A DNA stretch of 64,000 nucleotides from Lotus japonicus. Its lineage: Eukaryota > Streptophyta > Magnoliopsida > Fabales > Fabaceae. Of this stretch, positions 48,209 through 59,500 are shown one piece after another (position 1 is the first letter of the stretch; each line of letters starts with the position of its first letter). The stretch spans positions 55,673,503 to 55,737,502 of the forward strand of contig NC_080042.1 in NCBI RefSeq assembly GCF_012489685.1, in the 5' to 3' direction. Below the pieces are notes generated by a model. It saw only the letters and a program-made list of their open reading frames with translations, was not told the origin of the DNA and ran no database searches. The position numbers and the translations under genes were made by a program.

Positions 48209-49546
48209 GGCTTAACTGCACTTTTGGTCCCCCACTTATATCAATTGTGCGATTTTGGTCCTTAACAAACAAAATTAGCACTTTTCATCCCACACATTAT
48301 CCGCCGTTTGCACTTTCAGTTTTCCGTCCACTTCCATCCAAAATTTAACAGTTTTTGGAAAAAGAAAAAGAAAAACCCAGAAACATGATGAATATTCATC
48401 TTCTCCAATCACCTTCTTTATTATCTTCATCATCTTACTTTAAAAACCAGCCCATCTAAACCCAGAAACTTCGCCCCTCAAAATTTGTCCATTTTTTCCC
48501 TTCATTCTTCACCATCAATCTTCTGACCAACCTCTCTCACCACCGCTAATCTCAACACTAGCAGAACACCACCAACAATCACAGCCTAAAACACGAGGTG
48601 AACCCACTTCATCCCCAAATCTGCAACCCAAAGTTTATGTTCAACTTCATCTCACCATATCCCCAAATTTGGAACCCCACCACCATTCCCAAACCCCATA
48701 TCGAAGAGAACAAGAAGAGGAAGAGATCGAGAGTTTTCCCCAAAACTGCAGTATCTGCGAACTCGTTTTCCCTCGAATCGACGATCCTCTCATACTCTCA
48801 ATTCGATGATCTTCTCCGACCCTCGCCGTGGACGAACCAGCGTCAAACCCTTACTTCCTCGAACACCCTCAACGAGTTCGTCTCTGATCTGTAAGGAAGT
48901 CCATTCCTTTTCAAACGATGAAGTGTTTGTGGCTGTGTTTGTGGCGGTGGCGGTGGAGGTTGAGAGAGGAGGTGGAGAGCTTGGTTGTTACGGCGGAAGT
49001 GAATAAACTAGATCAATTTAACAATATGGAATTGGGGGATTTTATTGGGTAGTAGATGTTCAGGTTGCTCTCTGCAGATTGCAGAACAAGGATAACAGTT
49101 GAATCAAGCCTCCATAAATTAACCAAAAATGAAGTGGTGAAGTGTGTGCCGTGTTTGTGGTTTGAATAATTTGTTGAACATGCCCAGTGGGTGAGATTGA
49201 GAGAGATGGAATGGAGACTTGAGTTTACAATATAAGGAATCATATCCATTCCGTTGTTAGGATTGAGTTATGTTTCTACGTTTTTATGAATACGATGGAA
49301 AAATGGGTTAAAGATGATGAATTTCTGGATTTTCATATTAAGGTGATGAATGTTGGTGAGACCAAATTATTTTAATTTTTCAATTATGTTTTTACAGTAT
49401 ATTCCGTTAAATTTTGGATGAGAGTGGACGGAAAAATAAAAGTGCAAACAATAGATAACGTGTGGGATGAAAAGTGCTAATTTTTTTTGTTAAGGACCAA
49501 AATCGCACAATTAATATAAGTGGAGGACCAAAAGTGCAGTTAAGCC
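48209..49546. mobile_element. Mutator-like (MULE) element, non-autonomous, 9-bp TSD
   Basis: Long terminal inverted repeats of about 140 bp begin GGCTTAACTGCACTTTTGGT at both ends (48209-48349 and 49406-49546). ATTTTTGTA flanks both sides (48200-48208, 49547-49555), a perfect 9-bp TSD. Long TIRs and a 9-bp TSD identify a MULE. No transposase is present. The centre (about 48590-49010) has higher GC, short open frames and a Pro/Thr/Ser-rich reading, so it may be a captured gene piece, but I do not recognise a source. Confidence 0.92.
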
Positions 49547-49606
49547 ATTTTTGTATCCTTTGACTACAGTTTTCTGTCGTCACTATATGACAAGTTTTTT
49601 GCAGTG

Positions 49607-51197
49607 CCTCTTCTGTTGAGCATAAAGGACACAATACTGTTGAATCAATAAAAGACGCGTCGTCACCTTAGATTCACCCTCGTCTGCACCTTGTCTAACA
49701 TAACCTTCCAAGCTAGTGCCAACATGTTTGAAGGTGCTTTTATATGACCATAAATTTTGGTTACTTTTCTGCCCTTAGGGCTTTCACCTAGTGCTTCTAT
49801 CTATTTTGTTTGTTGTGGACATAGCCCTTGAGATGATCAGAAGTAGTACAAGAAAGAGGGGTTTGAATTGTGTCATCCAAAAACTTGGTTTTCCAAATGA
49901 TTGAAAACATTGTCTATTGTCTTGAGTTTGTATCGTTTGGTGCAACAGATAAGTGAGTATAAAGAAAGAGAATCAAGGGACGCCATCATTTTTATCCTGG
50001 TCCACCCCGAGAACGACAGGGCTACATCAAGTCCTTGGCTTATACCAAGATTTCACTATGCAAGTATCAAGGATTTCTCCTTACAAATATTATTGTTCAT
50101 GCATCTTCATGCATTGTTAAGTATTCTTTTACTACTGCCTCCAGGGCGAACAAGTATTCTTTTACCACTGCCTCTCCAGGTATTAACAAGTATTATATTC
50201 TTTGGTCACTGCCTCTACAGGCATTAACAAGTATTCTTAGGACTTCTCCTTACAAGTATTCACAGGATTTCTCCTTACAAAGTATTATGCAGGACTTCTC
50301 CTTAAACAATTTTTTACAAGATCATTTATTTCTACAAAGTTCTCTTCTTCAAAAAGTGATGGTAGAAACATTTCAGTCACCGCAAAATAACAGATAAGGC
50401 AATCCAGCAGAACAAACAGAGCACACTAAAGCATCAATCTTTTATTACTTTAGGAAATTCTGCAAAGTAGCTATCACATCTACAAGGAGAGTACTAAAAA
50501 TGGCATGATAGAAAGATGGTTAAGAGCTAATTTTTCCTGGGGCAGCAAGTTTTGCTTTACAATTCCACGTTGAGGCTATTTCCTGGAAATCTCATATCCA
50601 TATGATTAATTAGGTCTTTTTTCATATGGTGCAATTGAGATTGAAGAGCCAATTTCTAAAAGTGCTTTTATTGTAAATGGTCAGATCTAGGTTGATCAAA
50701 TTGTACCATAGTGGCGAAATCATCCAGACCGGGGAAGATCACCTTGAACTTAGCTCCTCTAAAGTCGAGGTGGAGGAAGTCTAAAAAAGACTATAAAATT
50801 GTGGTTTTTGAGAGACAACCTAAGTAGGAGAAAAAAATATTTTTAGTTTTTTATTCTTTGATTTTTATGTTGAGTCGTATTGTCTTCACGAGTTACTTGA
50901 GTGATTGAGTTGTGATATTTTTATTTGTTTGCAATGACTTTGTACTTCTATAGGAATAATTTGAGTTGGAGAGCCCGGCGAACAAAAGTCCTAGTGCTTT
51001 ACTTTATAAAATCATTTTAACTTGTATTTATCATATACAGTTTTACTAAAATCAATCTTGTCCAAAATTAATTATGATTTAAACTCACACTTACATTGTT
51101 AGAATATAATATAAAACTATTAAAGTGACTTTTACCCAACATCTTAAGCTTTTGAGATAATTGGTTACTTAACATGGTATCAGAGTTTCTATGACCG
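49607..51197. other. Repeat-rich intergenic region
   Basis: No gene. At about 50065-50300 two short motifs recur several times: AACAAGTATTCTTTTACCAC with CACTGCCTC, and AGGACTTCTCCTTACAAG. They look like an imperfect short-unit repeat. The rest resembles diffuse, old retroelement sequence, including ATGGTATCAGAG near 51176. Confidence 0.5.
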
Positions 51198-51212
51198 AGA
51201 GCTCTAGAGTTT

Positions 51213-51502
51213 TTTTTGGTTACATAGGGAAAAAACAAAACAAACTAAGCTATCTCATCCTGCAGCAGCAAAGGAATCAAAACGGAAGATGGTTGGCTCC
51301 AAACGTGGTGCGGCGCACCCTCCCTCGCAGCAAACCGAGAAAGCCAATCTGCAGTGGCATTCTTCTCCCGAGGTATCTGAACCATGAGGACTTGCCAATC
51401 CCGCCGGAGCAAGCTACGAACCCTCTCGATATCCTCTTTAGCCCAGAAATTAGACACATCATCTGAGGACTGAATGATCCTCAAAACTCCCGGAGTCTAT
51501 TT
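51213..51502 (-). mobile_element. 290-bp 5'-truncated LINE stub with 15-bp TSD
   Basis: The minus-strand frame 51484-51245 ends an RNase H domain (VQIPREKNATADWLSRFAA). The poly(A) tail shows as poly(T) right after the left duplication. AGAGCTCTAGAGTTT occurs at 51198-51212 and 51503-51517. Termini and tail give a complete record of a heavily truncated LINE insertion. Confidence 0.88.
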
Positions 51503-51807
51503 AGAGCTCTAGAGTTTGATTCTTACTCTCCTCATTTTCTAATTAAAAAATTGAAATTTAATTAGGCACGCGGTAGACGGGCGTGTGTATTTATCCACGC
51601 TTCAAGCTCTAATTAATGACTTAAAAAAAACATACACAGCCATGGAGACAGTAATTAATAATAGATATATATTAGGAACTTTTATTTATATTTTAGCTTA
51701 AGAATAAAATAAATGACACAGAATTGATAATATTAATAATGTTATTTTATTAATTGGTTTATAAAAAAAGTGTTTATTTCGATATTTAACAATACAAAGA
51801 AAGTGTG

Positions 51808-52286
51808 GTACGTGATTTGAGACGGTCAAGTGCATGTGCTTAATTTTTGTTGGCGCATGGTTAATATCTTCTTGGCTTTTATAAACTAGTATTGTACGTG
51901 ATTCAGACGATCGACGCCCTGTGCATGTGATTCATTTTTATTGGTGCCTGGCTAATATTATCATGATTATCTTGTTGGCTTCTAAAAGATATAGTATTGT
52001 ACGTGATTTGAGACGATTGATTGTGATTAATTTTGTTGGTGCATGGCGCATGGCTAATAATATTATCTCGTTACGTTGGCTTAAAACAATAATATTGAAC
52101 ATGATTTGAGACGATCAAGACCTTGTGAATGTGAATAATTTTGTTGGTGCATGGCTAATAATATTATTTTGCTGGTGCATGGCTAATAATACTATCTTGT
52201 TAGCTTTAAAAAAAATAGTATTGTACGTGATTTGAGACGATTGCTGCCTTGTGCATGTGATATCCATATATTTTTGTTGGTGCATG
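51808..52286. repeat. Five-copy tandem array, units of 87-126 bp
   Basis: Units start at about 51808, 51895, 51999, 52097 and 52223. Each contains (T)ACGTGATTTGAGACGAT, then TGCATGTGA, TTTTGTTGGTGCATGGCTAA, an ATTATCTTGTTGGCTT segment, and a TAGTATTG end. The fourth unit has an internal duplication of the TGGTGCATGGCTAATAAT part. Non-coding. Confidence 0.82.
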
Positions 52287-52819
52287 AAGGGCTTGAGCTA
52301 GCTACACGTGTAAGGAAAGAGATTTATTAAACAACGTGTGATAACCGAGGGAGTGTGAATGGTGCTATTTTTTACAAGAGTCAAAATTACGAAATACAAC
52401 AACATGTACTATATCAGCAAGTTATATTTATGAATGTTTATTGAACCGGACCGGATCAAGCGGCTTGATCGATTTGATCGGGAACCAGTGGCTAGAGGGG
52501 TTCGGCTGGTGTGCTAGTAACCGAAGTTCATGCAAATTGGTGGAAAATCGTCGGAACCGGTCAAAAACTTAGGAAATTGGCAAAAGTCGGTGGCTTACCG
52601 ATCCTTGTGGCAAGGGAGAAAGGTTGACGTCCACTCGTGCATGGAAGGAAATGGGTCTAGGTTTTTTAGTGTTTCACCCTAATACATATAAGGCTAAGAG
52701 CCTAAGACATTGGACACGGCCCAAATAAGGAAGCAACCTTTATTTGGGCAGCTGCTACAATCTTGGACACATGCCACATTTCAAATTTTCTCATTCATCC
52801 ATTTGAACACGTTGGACAC
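52287..52819. other. Gene-free spacer
   Basis: Non-coding. GAACCGGACCGGATC near 52443 resembles the CCGG-rich ends of the hAT family at 20767-21910, but no second end was found. Confidence 0.5.
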
Positions 52820-53022
52820 TGGGAGGATGTACATAGAATGATGAATGAATTTCATGAAAATGGGACACTTTAGGACTTAATGATTATATACATATTTCGC
52901 TGGTAGGAAGCCTTTATAAAATCATAGCCAAGGTCGTCCTTGCGGGTAGGTTACAGAGAGTAATTATTAAAATTATTCACTAGAACCAACTTGTCTTTGT
53001 ATGGGTAGAAATATGTTGGATG

Positions 53023-53958
53023 CTGTGGCGGAGCTTGACCAAAATATATAGGAGGGCCAAAAAGTTTTTTTTTAACAAATTTCCAGTGAGAGCAAAAATC
53101 CTCAAATCCAATAGAGTTTTTATCTAAGCTAAAAAGAATTAAACTAGCTATAGCAAGAAGATAAAAAAATGCTAGCAACTTCATTCTAAAATCTTACCAC
53201 ACTATCCAGTGAAAAAAAAGACCCAATACCCCTTTTTAACCAATGACCATAGCTTCCAAGGGCCAATGCAATACACCTTCTCAATTTACCATAACTAATC
53301 TATCAAAATTGCAATGAAGCTATATGCCAAGCACCACCAACATATTTTGGGAAACTTGTCCAATTACTTTAGAGTATCATCAATAAAAAAAAAACTTTAT
53401 AAAAATAGAAAAACTCTTAAAAATTAGCTATAAAGAAGTTTTAGAGACATAGAGTTGCACCTGCACATTAAAATGAGGTTAGAGCAAGAAAATTGAAATA
53501 AAAATGCTTTGATTTAGAGTTAAGAGTTGTTGTATAATTTTTACTAACAAAAGTTGGGAATAAGAGAAACTTTGCCATGAGACATCCACTATGAGACATC
53601 CTCTTCAGTCTTCACCTTCTGTACTAGGACAAAATTTTGGAAAGAAAAATAATAAAGGGTGTCTAAGAAGCTTTGGAATTAATAAAAGGTAAAAATTTAC
53701 TTTACTAGTTTATTATTGTTATTATTATATGTTTCTCTATCTACATTAATCATATTATAATATATTTGGTACAAACGTTTACTGACATACACAATCACCT
53801 ATAGCTACCTATGCATATATGTACCTTTGTCATGATTTTTCATAACATATGATATTATTACTAATATTATAATAATATTTCTTAGTAGTACTAGTAAATT
53901 TTTTAAAAAGAATAGGAGGGCTGAGGGCTCCTCTAGTCCCTTAAATGCTCCGCCACTG
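53023..53958. mobile_element. Non-autonomous hAT element (936 bp) with 8-bp TSD
   Basis: Ends are CTGTGGCGGAGC and the inverse of CAGTGGCGGAGC. GTTGGATG flanks both sides (53015-53022, 53959-53966), a perfect 8-bp TSD inside the LINE RT. AT-rich and non-coding. Confidence 0.9.
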
Positions 53959-54866
53959 GTTGGATGGAGTTGTTATGACCAATGAAGGGGTAGATGAGGC
54001 AATTTGATAAAGAAAAAATCATGATGTTTATTTGAATTTAATTTTGAAAAGGCCTATGATTCGGTGTTGTGAGAATTACTGGATTATATGCTGGGAAGAA
54101 TGAGGTTTGGTAAAAAATGGATTACGTGGGGTGAAGTGAATGTTGTGTAGAGTCAGGCTTTATATCGGTCTTGGTAAATGATGAGAGTCCAACTGAAGAG
54201 TTTCATATGGAAAGAGGCTTAAGACAAGACAACCTACAATAGGTCGTTTTCTTTTCCTGATCGTGGCAGAGGGTTTGGGAGGGTTGATGAGGAAGGCAGT
54301 GAAACATAAATTGTTTTCTTGTTTCAGGATAGGAAGTAATAATATTGAAATATCTCATATTCAGTTTGCTGATGACACCTTAATAATAGGGAAAATGTCT
54401 CTAGAGAATGTGTATACTATCAAAAGCATATTTAGGTGGTTTGAACTTGTGTCGGGACTGAAAGTAATTTTTTATAAAAAATTGTTGATCTCTGGGAAAT
54501 GAACCTGTGGTGAGGGGCTTTGCTGCAAAATTGAATTGTACGGTTCTGAAGGTGCCTTTTACTGGCTTTGCAGTGGTGCTCTACTAAGGTTGTTGCTATT
54601 GCTGTTTTTGTGGATATATAATTGACTTGGTTCATTTGCGATCTTTTCTCTCTACGCTCTGCTGGTTTTTTCCTCTTGAGATTAATCTCGCCGTTGTTGC
54701 CTCCCTTTATGTGAAGCTTTGGTTTCGGTCCCCTAGAAGCTTTTGCTGGGTTGTTGAAGGACTCATATTCAGCATTGGTGTTTTATGGTGCTTTATCTAT
54801 TGATGTTGGTGGTGTTAGAGTCGTTCTTCTCCCCTCCTCTGTTTTTTTCTTTTCCTTCTCTTTGTG

Positions 54867-56171
54867 CAAGGTTCTAAATAACGGACCGTTATTTAAAAAA
54901 CGTCCGATATGTTGCGGTAACGGCGAAGAGCGTTACCGTTACGGAACGAATTCTCGTTGCTACTCCGAATCACAGATAACGGCCGCGACGTAACGGCGTT
55001 TCGGCCGCACCGTAACGGCGTTTCGGCCGCACCGTAACGGCGTCACGGGCGTTTTTGCCGTGACAGCCTTTTTCCCCCCAAAAACCCTTTTCAGAACTAA
55101 TAATAGAGACAATCAGAGGAGAATCATAGGAGAATCAGAGAATATTGTCCAAAATTTCAGCTTTTTCTTAGATTCAACTCAGAAATCATAGCAAACCTAA
55201 CCTGTATTTTCAATAATTTGAATAGATTGAAGATTCTTTGAGGCTTTGAGCCATTCCACTCCTTATATCTGACTTCCTCTACCTCTGAGGCAACCCATCA
55301 ATCTTCCAGCTTCTCTTCCTCTAGCTCTGACCGTGAGAGAAGTAGAGAACTGAAACGATCGGATTTTGTGTTCCACTCCACTGCTTTGAGTTCGACCGGC
55401 ACTCCACCGGCGTCCACCATCCCCGACGCTCCAGAGTCCAGACGGGTCTTCCCTTCCCTCTTCAGTTTCTTCTTTGTTGTCCTCTGCCCTTGAGGTAACT
55501 GGTAAGTAACCCACCCATGACCCACCCTTCAATCTCTTCCCTTCCCTCTTCAGTTTCAGATTTGTGGCTTATTGTTTAATTTTTTGGGAGAGAAGTGGAG
55601 AAGATGAGGAGAGGAGAAAATTTATGTCGTTGAGAGAGTGGAGAGATTTTGACCGTGAGAGTGGAGAAGATGAGGAGAAGGAGTGGTCAAGATTTGTTAC
55701 TTGTTTTTATCATCTTTTAATTTTTTTTTTCTCCCTAAATGTATGCCATGATCCGTGTGATTGAATGTGGTTGGTTGGGATTTTTTTTTTTTTTGAAAAA
55801 CAGATATTCATTATTTCCTTTTCTTTAAATAATATTCATTATTTTCTAAAATAACAATATATACGTTTTTTACAGCAAAATAACAATATATACGTTTTCT
55901 AATGATTTTCTTTACTTTTTGACATGTTATGAAGATTTAAAATATATGTTATGAGTTTTTGTATAGTTTAGAAGTTACTATTATGATCTATATTATAGGT
56001 TATATGATAATATATATATTTTCACATATTTTATGCATTTTAAGCATAATTTGTGAAAATCTGGGAACCATTCACACCGCAACAGGCGCAACACATACCG
56101 CAGCAACTGTAATATCCGTTATCGCGAAATCCGCAACGCCACCGCGACCGCGACCGATATTTAGAACCTTG
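54867..56171. mobile_element. Non-autonomous hAT element (1305 bp) with 8-bp TSD
   Basis: Ends are CAAGGTTCTAAATAACGG and the inverse of CAAGGTTCTAAATATCGG. TCTTTGTG flanks both sides (54859-54866, 56172-56179), a perfect 8-bp TSD. The left subterminal region (about 54985-55045) has two to three tandem copies of a GC-rich unit, GTAACGGCGTTTCGGCCGCA. About 55260-55560 is GC-richer with short open frames that I do not recognise. No transposase. Confidence 0.92.
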
Positions 56172-56547
56172 TCTTTGTGCATATCTGTTTTCACTTCTTG
56201 CACTAGTGTTGTGTTTCTCTGCTTTGTTCTTTTCGATCTTCTTTAATTTGTAATCGGGTTTTTAGCACCCCTAGTGCTATTTGTTTATTTTATTCTTTTT
56301 GGCATTCAAAAAATATTGATAATAAGTGTGATATGAAATATAAATTGGGCTGGATAATATAAATGATCGATAAGGGCACATTAGAAATTGAACATTTTAT
56401 TCAAACTAAACTTGCAGACATCCAACGTACGATAACATTGAGACAAACGTAAACAAACGTTGCTCATGCGATCATGCATTGTCCTTATTCAAGATTAAGA
56501 TTAGCAGAAGTAAACAACACCTCGATCAACAGGATAAGTGGGCCAAA

Positions 56548-56577
56548 TCATGCATAGCTCGCGATATTAATGTTCTC
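56548..56577 (-). pseudogene. Probable displaced last codons of the lectin gene
   Basis: Directly after the LINE poly(A) tail, the minus strand reads ENINIASYA then TGA (56550-56548). This resembles the C-terminal end of legume lectins as I remember them, and it lies on the correct strand and side to be the part of the lectin gene cut off by the LINE. Ten codons are too few for proof. Confidence 0.55.
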
Positions 56578-59500
56578 TTTTTTTTTAGATAAGCCAAATG
56601 ATATAAAAGGGAGTACAAATGGGTACTCCAGCCAAAATACAAAGAGCCAAGAAAGAGCCAACAGGATGATAGCCACAGTCAAGGCAAAGAAAAAAGAAAG
56701 GATCTAAAAGCTAATATCTACAAAGAGGAAAAAGATCCAACACTCCCTAACTGCAACAGGCCACCGTGCTCTAGAGAGTATTAATAAAGTGAAGGGGCTG
56801 TGCTTGCCATTCAAAGAAGGAACACGTGAAATTCTTTACCTTCCCTTTCATCCAGCACCACGATTTCACCTGAATTGAATCCAGGATTCTGTCAAAAATC
56901 AGTGGTTCGTTCCTGAAGATGTAATCATTCCGCAGGTTCCAAATTGACCAGACGGTAGCAATCCAAATTGTCCATGCTCCCTGTTTTTTGGGTCAGCGAG
57001 TTGCAACAGTAAATGTGTTGCAAGAAATGGTCTTTTCCTCTCTCAGGGATCACAGTAGAAAAGCCCAGCCAGTTATATATTGCCCTCCAAATCTGTGACG
57101 CTACAGGGCAAGAAAACAATAGGTGATCACCTGTCTCTTCTTGTTGGGCACAAAACGGACACAGAGCCTCCTCAGCTGAGTAGATCACCCGACGCTTCCT
57201 AAGGTTGGCTCGAGATTGTATCCTATCGTGGAGAACTTTCCAAGCGAAAGCTAAAGCATTAGAAGGGGCCTGGATCTTCCACAGATGCCGAAACACCTCA
57301 TGACTAGGTTCCTCACTGACATCCTGCAGACAGTCATAAGCAGAGCAAACAGAAAAGACTCCTTTTGGATCAGCAAGCCACAGCCATTTGTCACTGGTGT
57401 TAGGTGATGGTTTGAATGAACCTAGGCCTGAGATTAGTAGATTAAGGCTGCCAATCTCGAACTCCCTCAATTCTCTTTTCCAATTCAGATTCCACACCCA
57501 TGTATCATCTAGCCATAGCCCCATTTCCTCAATGTGATATAGGCTTTGAGTTGATAATCTAAATAATCTCGGAAATTTCTCACTCAATTTCTGCCCTCCC
57601 GACCACACATCTGTCCAGAACCTGACCTCCTTGCCATTTCCCACCTTCCTGATCAGCTGTTCTTCAAACCAAGGGTCCCCTCCTTCCGGGAAGCAAACTT
57701 TCTTCAAGTCCTGCCACCAAACAGAGGGTTTTGAGTGACTTGGAAGCTTGTATTTAGCACGTAAGACCTTGTGCCACAGGCCTTCTCTCTCGGTTAGGAA
57801 TCTCCACCTCCATTTCCCCAAAAGTGCTTTGTTAAACTTCCCCCAATCCTTAATTCCGAGTCCTCCCTCATCCTTTGATTTGCAAATTCTTTTCCAGCTG
57901 ATCCAAGCCATCTTCGAAATGTCCTCCGTTCCACCCCATAGGAATCTTCTTATAATCCTGTGGCACATTTCAATAACCCCAGCAGGAGCCTTAAAAAATG
58001 ATAAAAAGAACAACGGAATAGAGGTGAGTACACTTTTTATTAAGCAGATCCTTCCGCCAAAGGAGAGGGTTTTGTTTTTCCAAGTGGCAAGACGTTTCTT
58101 CACTCTAGCAATAACCGGATCCCAGAATGAGAGACGTCTCGGGTTGCCACCCACAGTGATACCAAGATACTTGAAAGGCACATCCGCAGTAGTACAATGC
58201 AACGAAGTAGCAAAGTTCCTCAAGCTATGATTTTCCACTGCTATCCCCATAAGCTTACTCTTGAAAAAATTCACCTTCAGGCCAGAAGCAAGCTCAAAGC
58301 ATCTCAGGATACATTTCAGAGTAAATACATTCTGTGAAGTTGCTTCCCCAAAGAAAAGAGTGTCATCGGCGAACTGGAGCATTGAGACAGCCACTTCTGA
58401 ATCCCTTCCCAAACTGACACCTTTGAATTTGCCTAGCTGAACCGCATTCTTGAGTAGTCCGTTGAGTCCTTCCGCAACCACCAAAAAGAGGAATGGTGCC
58501 AATGGATCGCCCTGTCGCAAGCCTCTCCACATTTTGAACTCCGGTCCTGGGCTCCCGTTAACTAGGACTGAGACGGTGTTAGACTCCAGACAACCCTTAA
58601 TCCATTTTATCCACTTAGCGTCAAAATTCATCCTCCGTAACATATAGAGGAGAAAGTCCCATCGTACCGAGTCATAGGCCTTCTCATAGTCCACCTTGAA
58701 GATGATAGTTGGCTTTTTCTTTCTTCTCACCTCTTCAACAACTTCATTTGCAATCAACACACTATCCAACATGTTCCTCCCACCAAGGAATGCAAATTGG
58801 TTCTCATCAATCAGGGATGGAAGCACCAACTTCAATCTCTTAGAAAGAATTTTCGACACAATTTTGTATAGACTACCCACAAGAGAAATGGGTCTATACT
58901 CATTGAGGTCCGCAGGAGAGTCACACTTCGGTATCAAGGCAATAAAGGAGGCATTGCTACCCTTTGGCCAAGCTCCTCTAATATAGAAATCATCCAACAC
59001 CTTCTTGATGTCCGATTGAAGCAAGTACCAAAAGGATTTAAAAAATTTGAAGTTAAATCCATCCGGTCCTGGGCTTTTGTCGCCATCACAGTTCCACACC
59101 GCCTCCTTAATTTCCTCCAACTCAAAAGGTGCCACCAGAAGCTCGTTATCACAATGAGAGAGTTGCTTAAACGGAACTCCATCCAGCTTTGGGGCTACAC
59201 CATTAATCTTCTCGAACTTCTTTTCAAAAAAATCCTTGACCTTTTGCTTCACCATTGTTGGCTCCTCATGCCACACACCTTCTATGTTCAGACCCACTAG
59301 GGAAGTTTTTCTCCTTTTCCACTTTATGAGAGAGTGAAAGTACTTGGTATTAGAGTCGCCCTCCTTGATCCACCTAGTCCTTGCCTTTTGGTATAGAAGT
59401 GATTCATGTAATTTAGCTACTTTCCAGAAATCAGCTTGGAGGCCTTGCCTTGTTAACAGCTCATCCTCGGAAAGGCCTACCTCTTCTGCCTTACTCTCAA

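Larger units (their letters stand above)
47114..49606. mobile_element. CACTA-like element containing a nested Mutator-like element
   Basis: The left end CACTACAAAAAAGTTGTTC matches the inverse of the right end (CACTGCAAAAAACTTGTC), and both ends continue into an ATAGTGAC segment. Flanking triplets are CCC and CCT, not a perfect 3-bp TSD. Removing the nested element leaves about 1.15 kb of non-coding sequence plus a LINE stub. The call rests on the termini. Confidence 0.6.
52820..56312 (+). mobile_element. Decayed LINE remnant split by two hAT elements
   Basis: Before the first hAT, plus-strand text resembles the RT N-half (SLVGSLYKIIAKVV, GRNMLD). After it come FEKAYDSV and a frame (54263-54502) with HIQFADDTLIIGK, the RT active site. 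The tail region ends with TAGCACCCCTAGTGCTA and a short A-run at about 56307-56312. Stops and frameshifts are numerous. The wording is closely related to the intact LINE at 56578-61189, in the opposite orientation, so both belong to one family. Confidence 0.8.

Noticed and set aside
48598..49006. Plus-strand open frames as a protein-coding gene
   Set aside because: They lie inside a MULE, lack a recognisable domain and have no supporting gene structure; kept only as a possible captured fragment.
51808..52286. Regular repeats with variable spacing, CRISPR-like at first glance
   Set aside because: Plant nuclear DNA; repeats are diverged tandem units without unique spacers.
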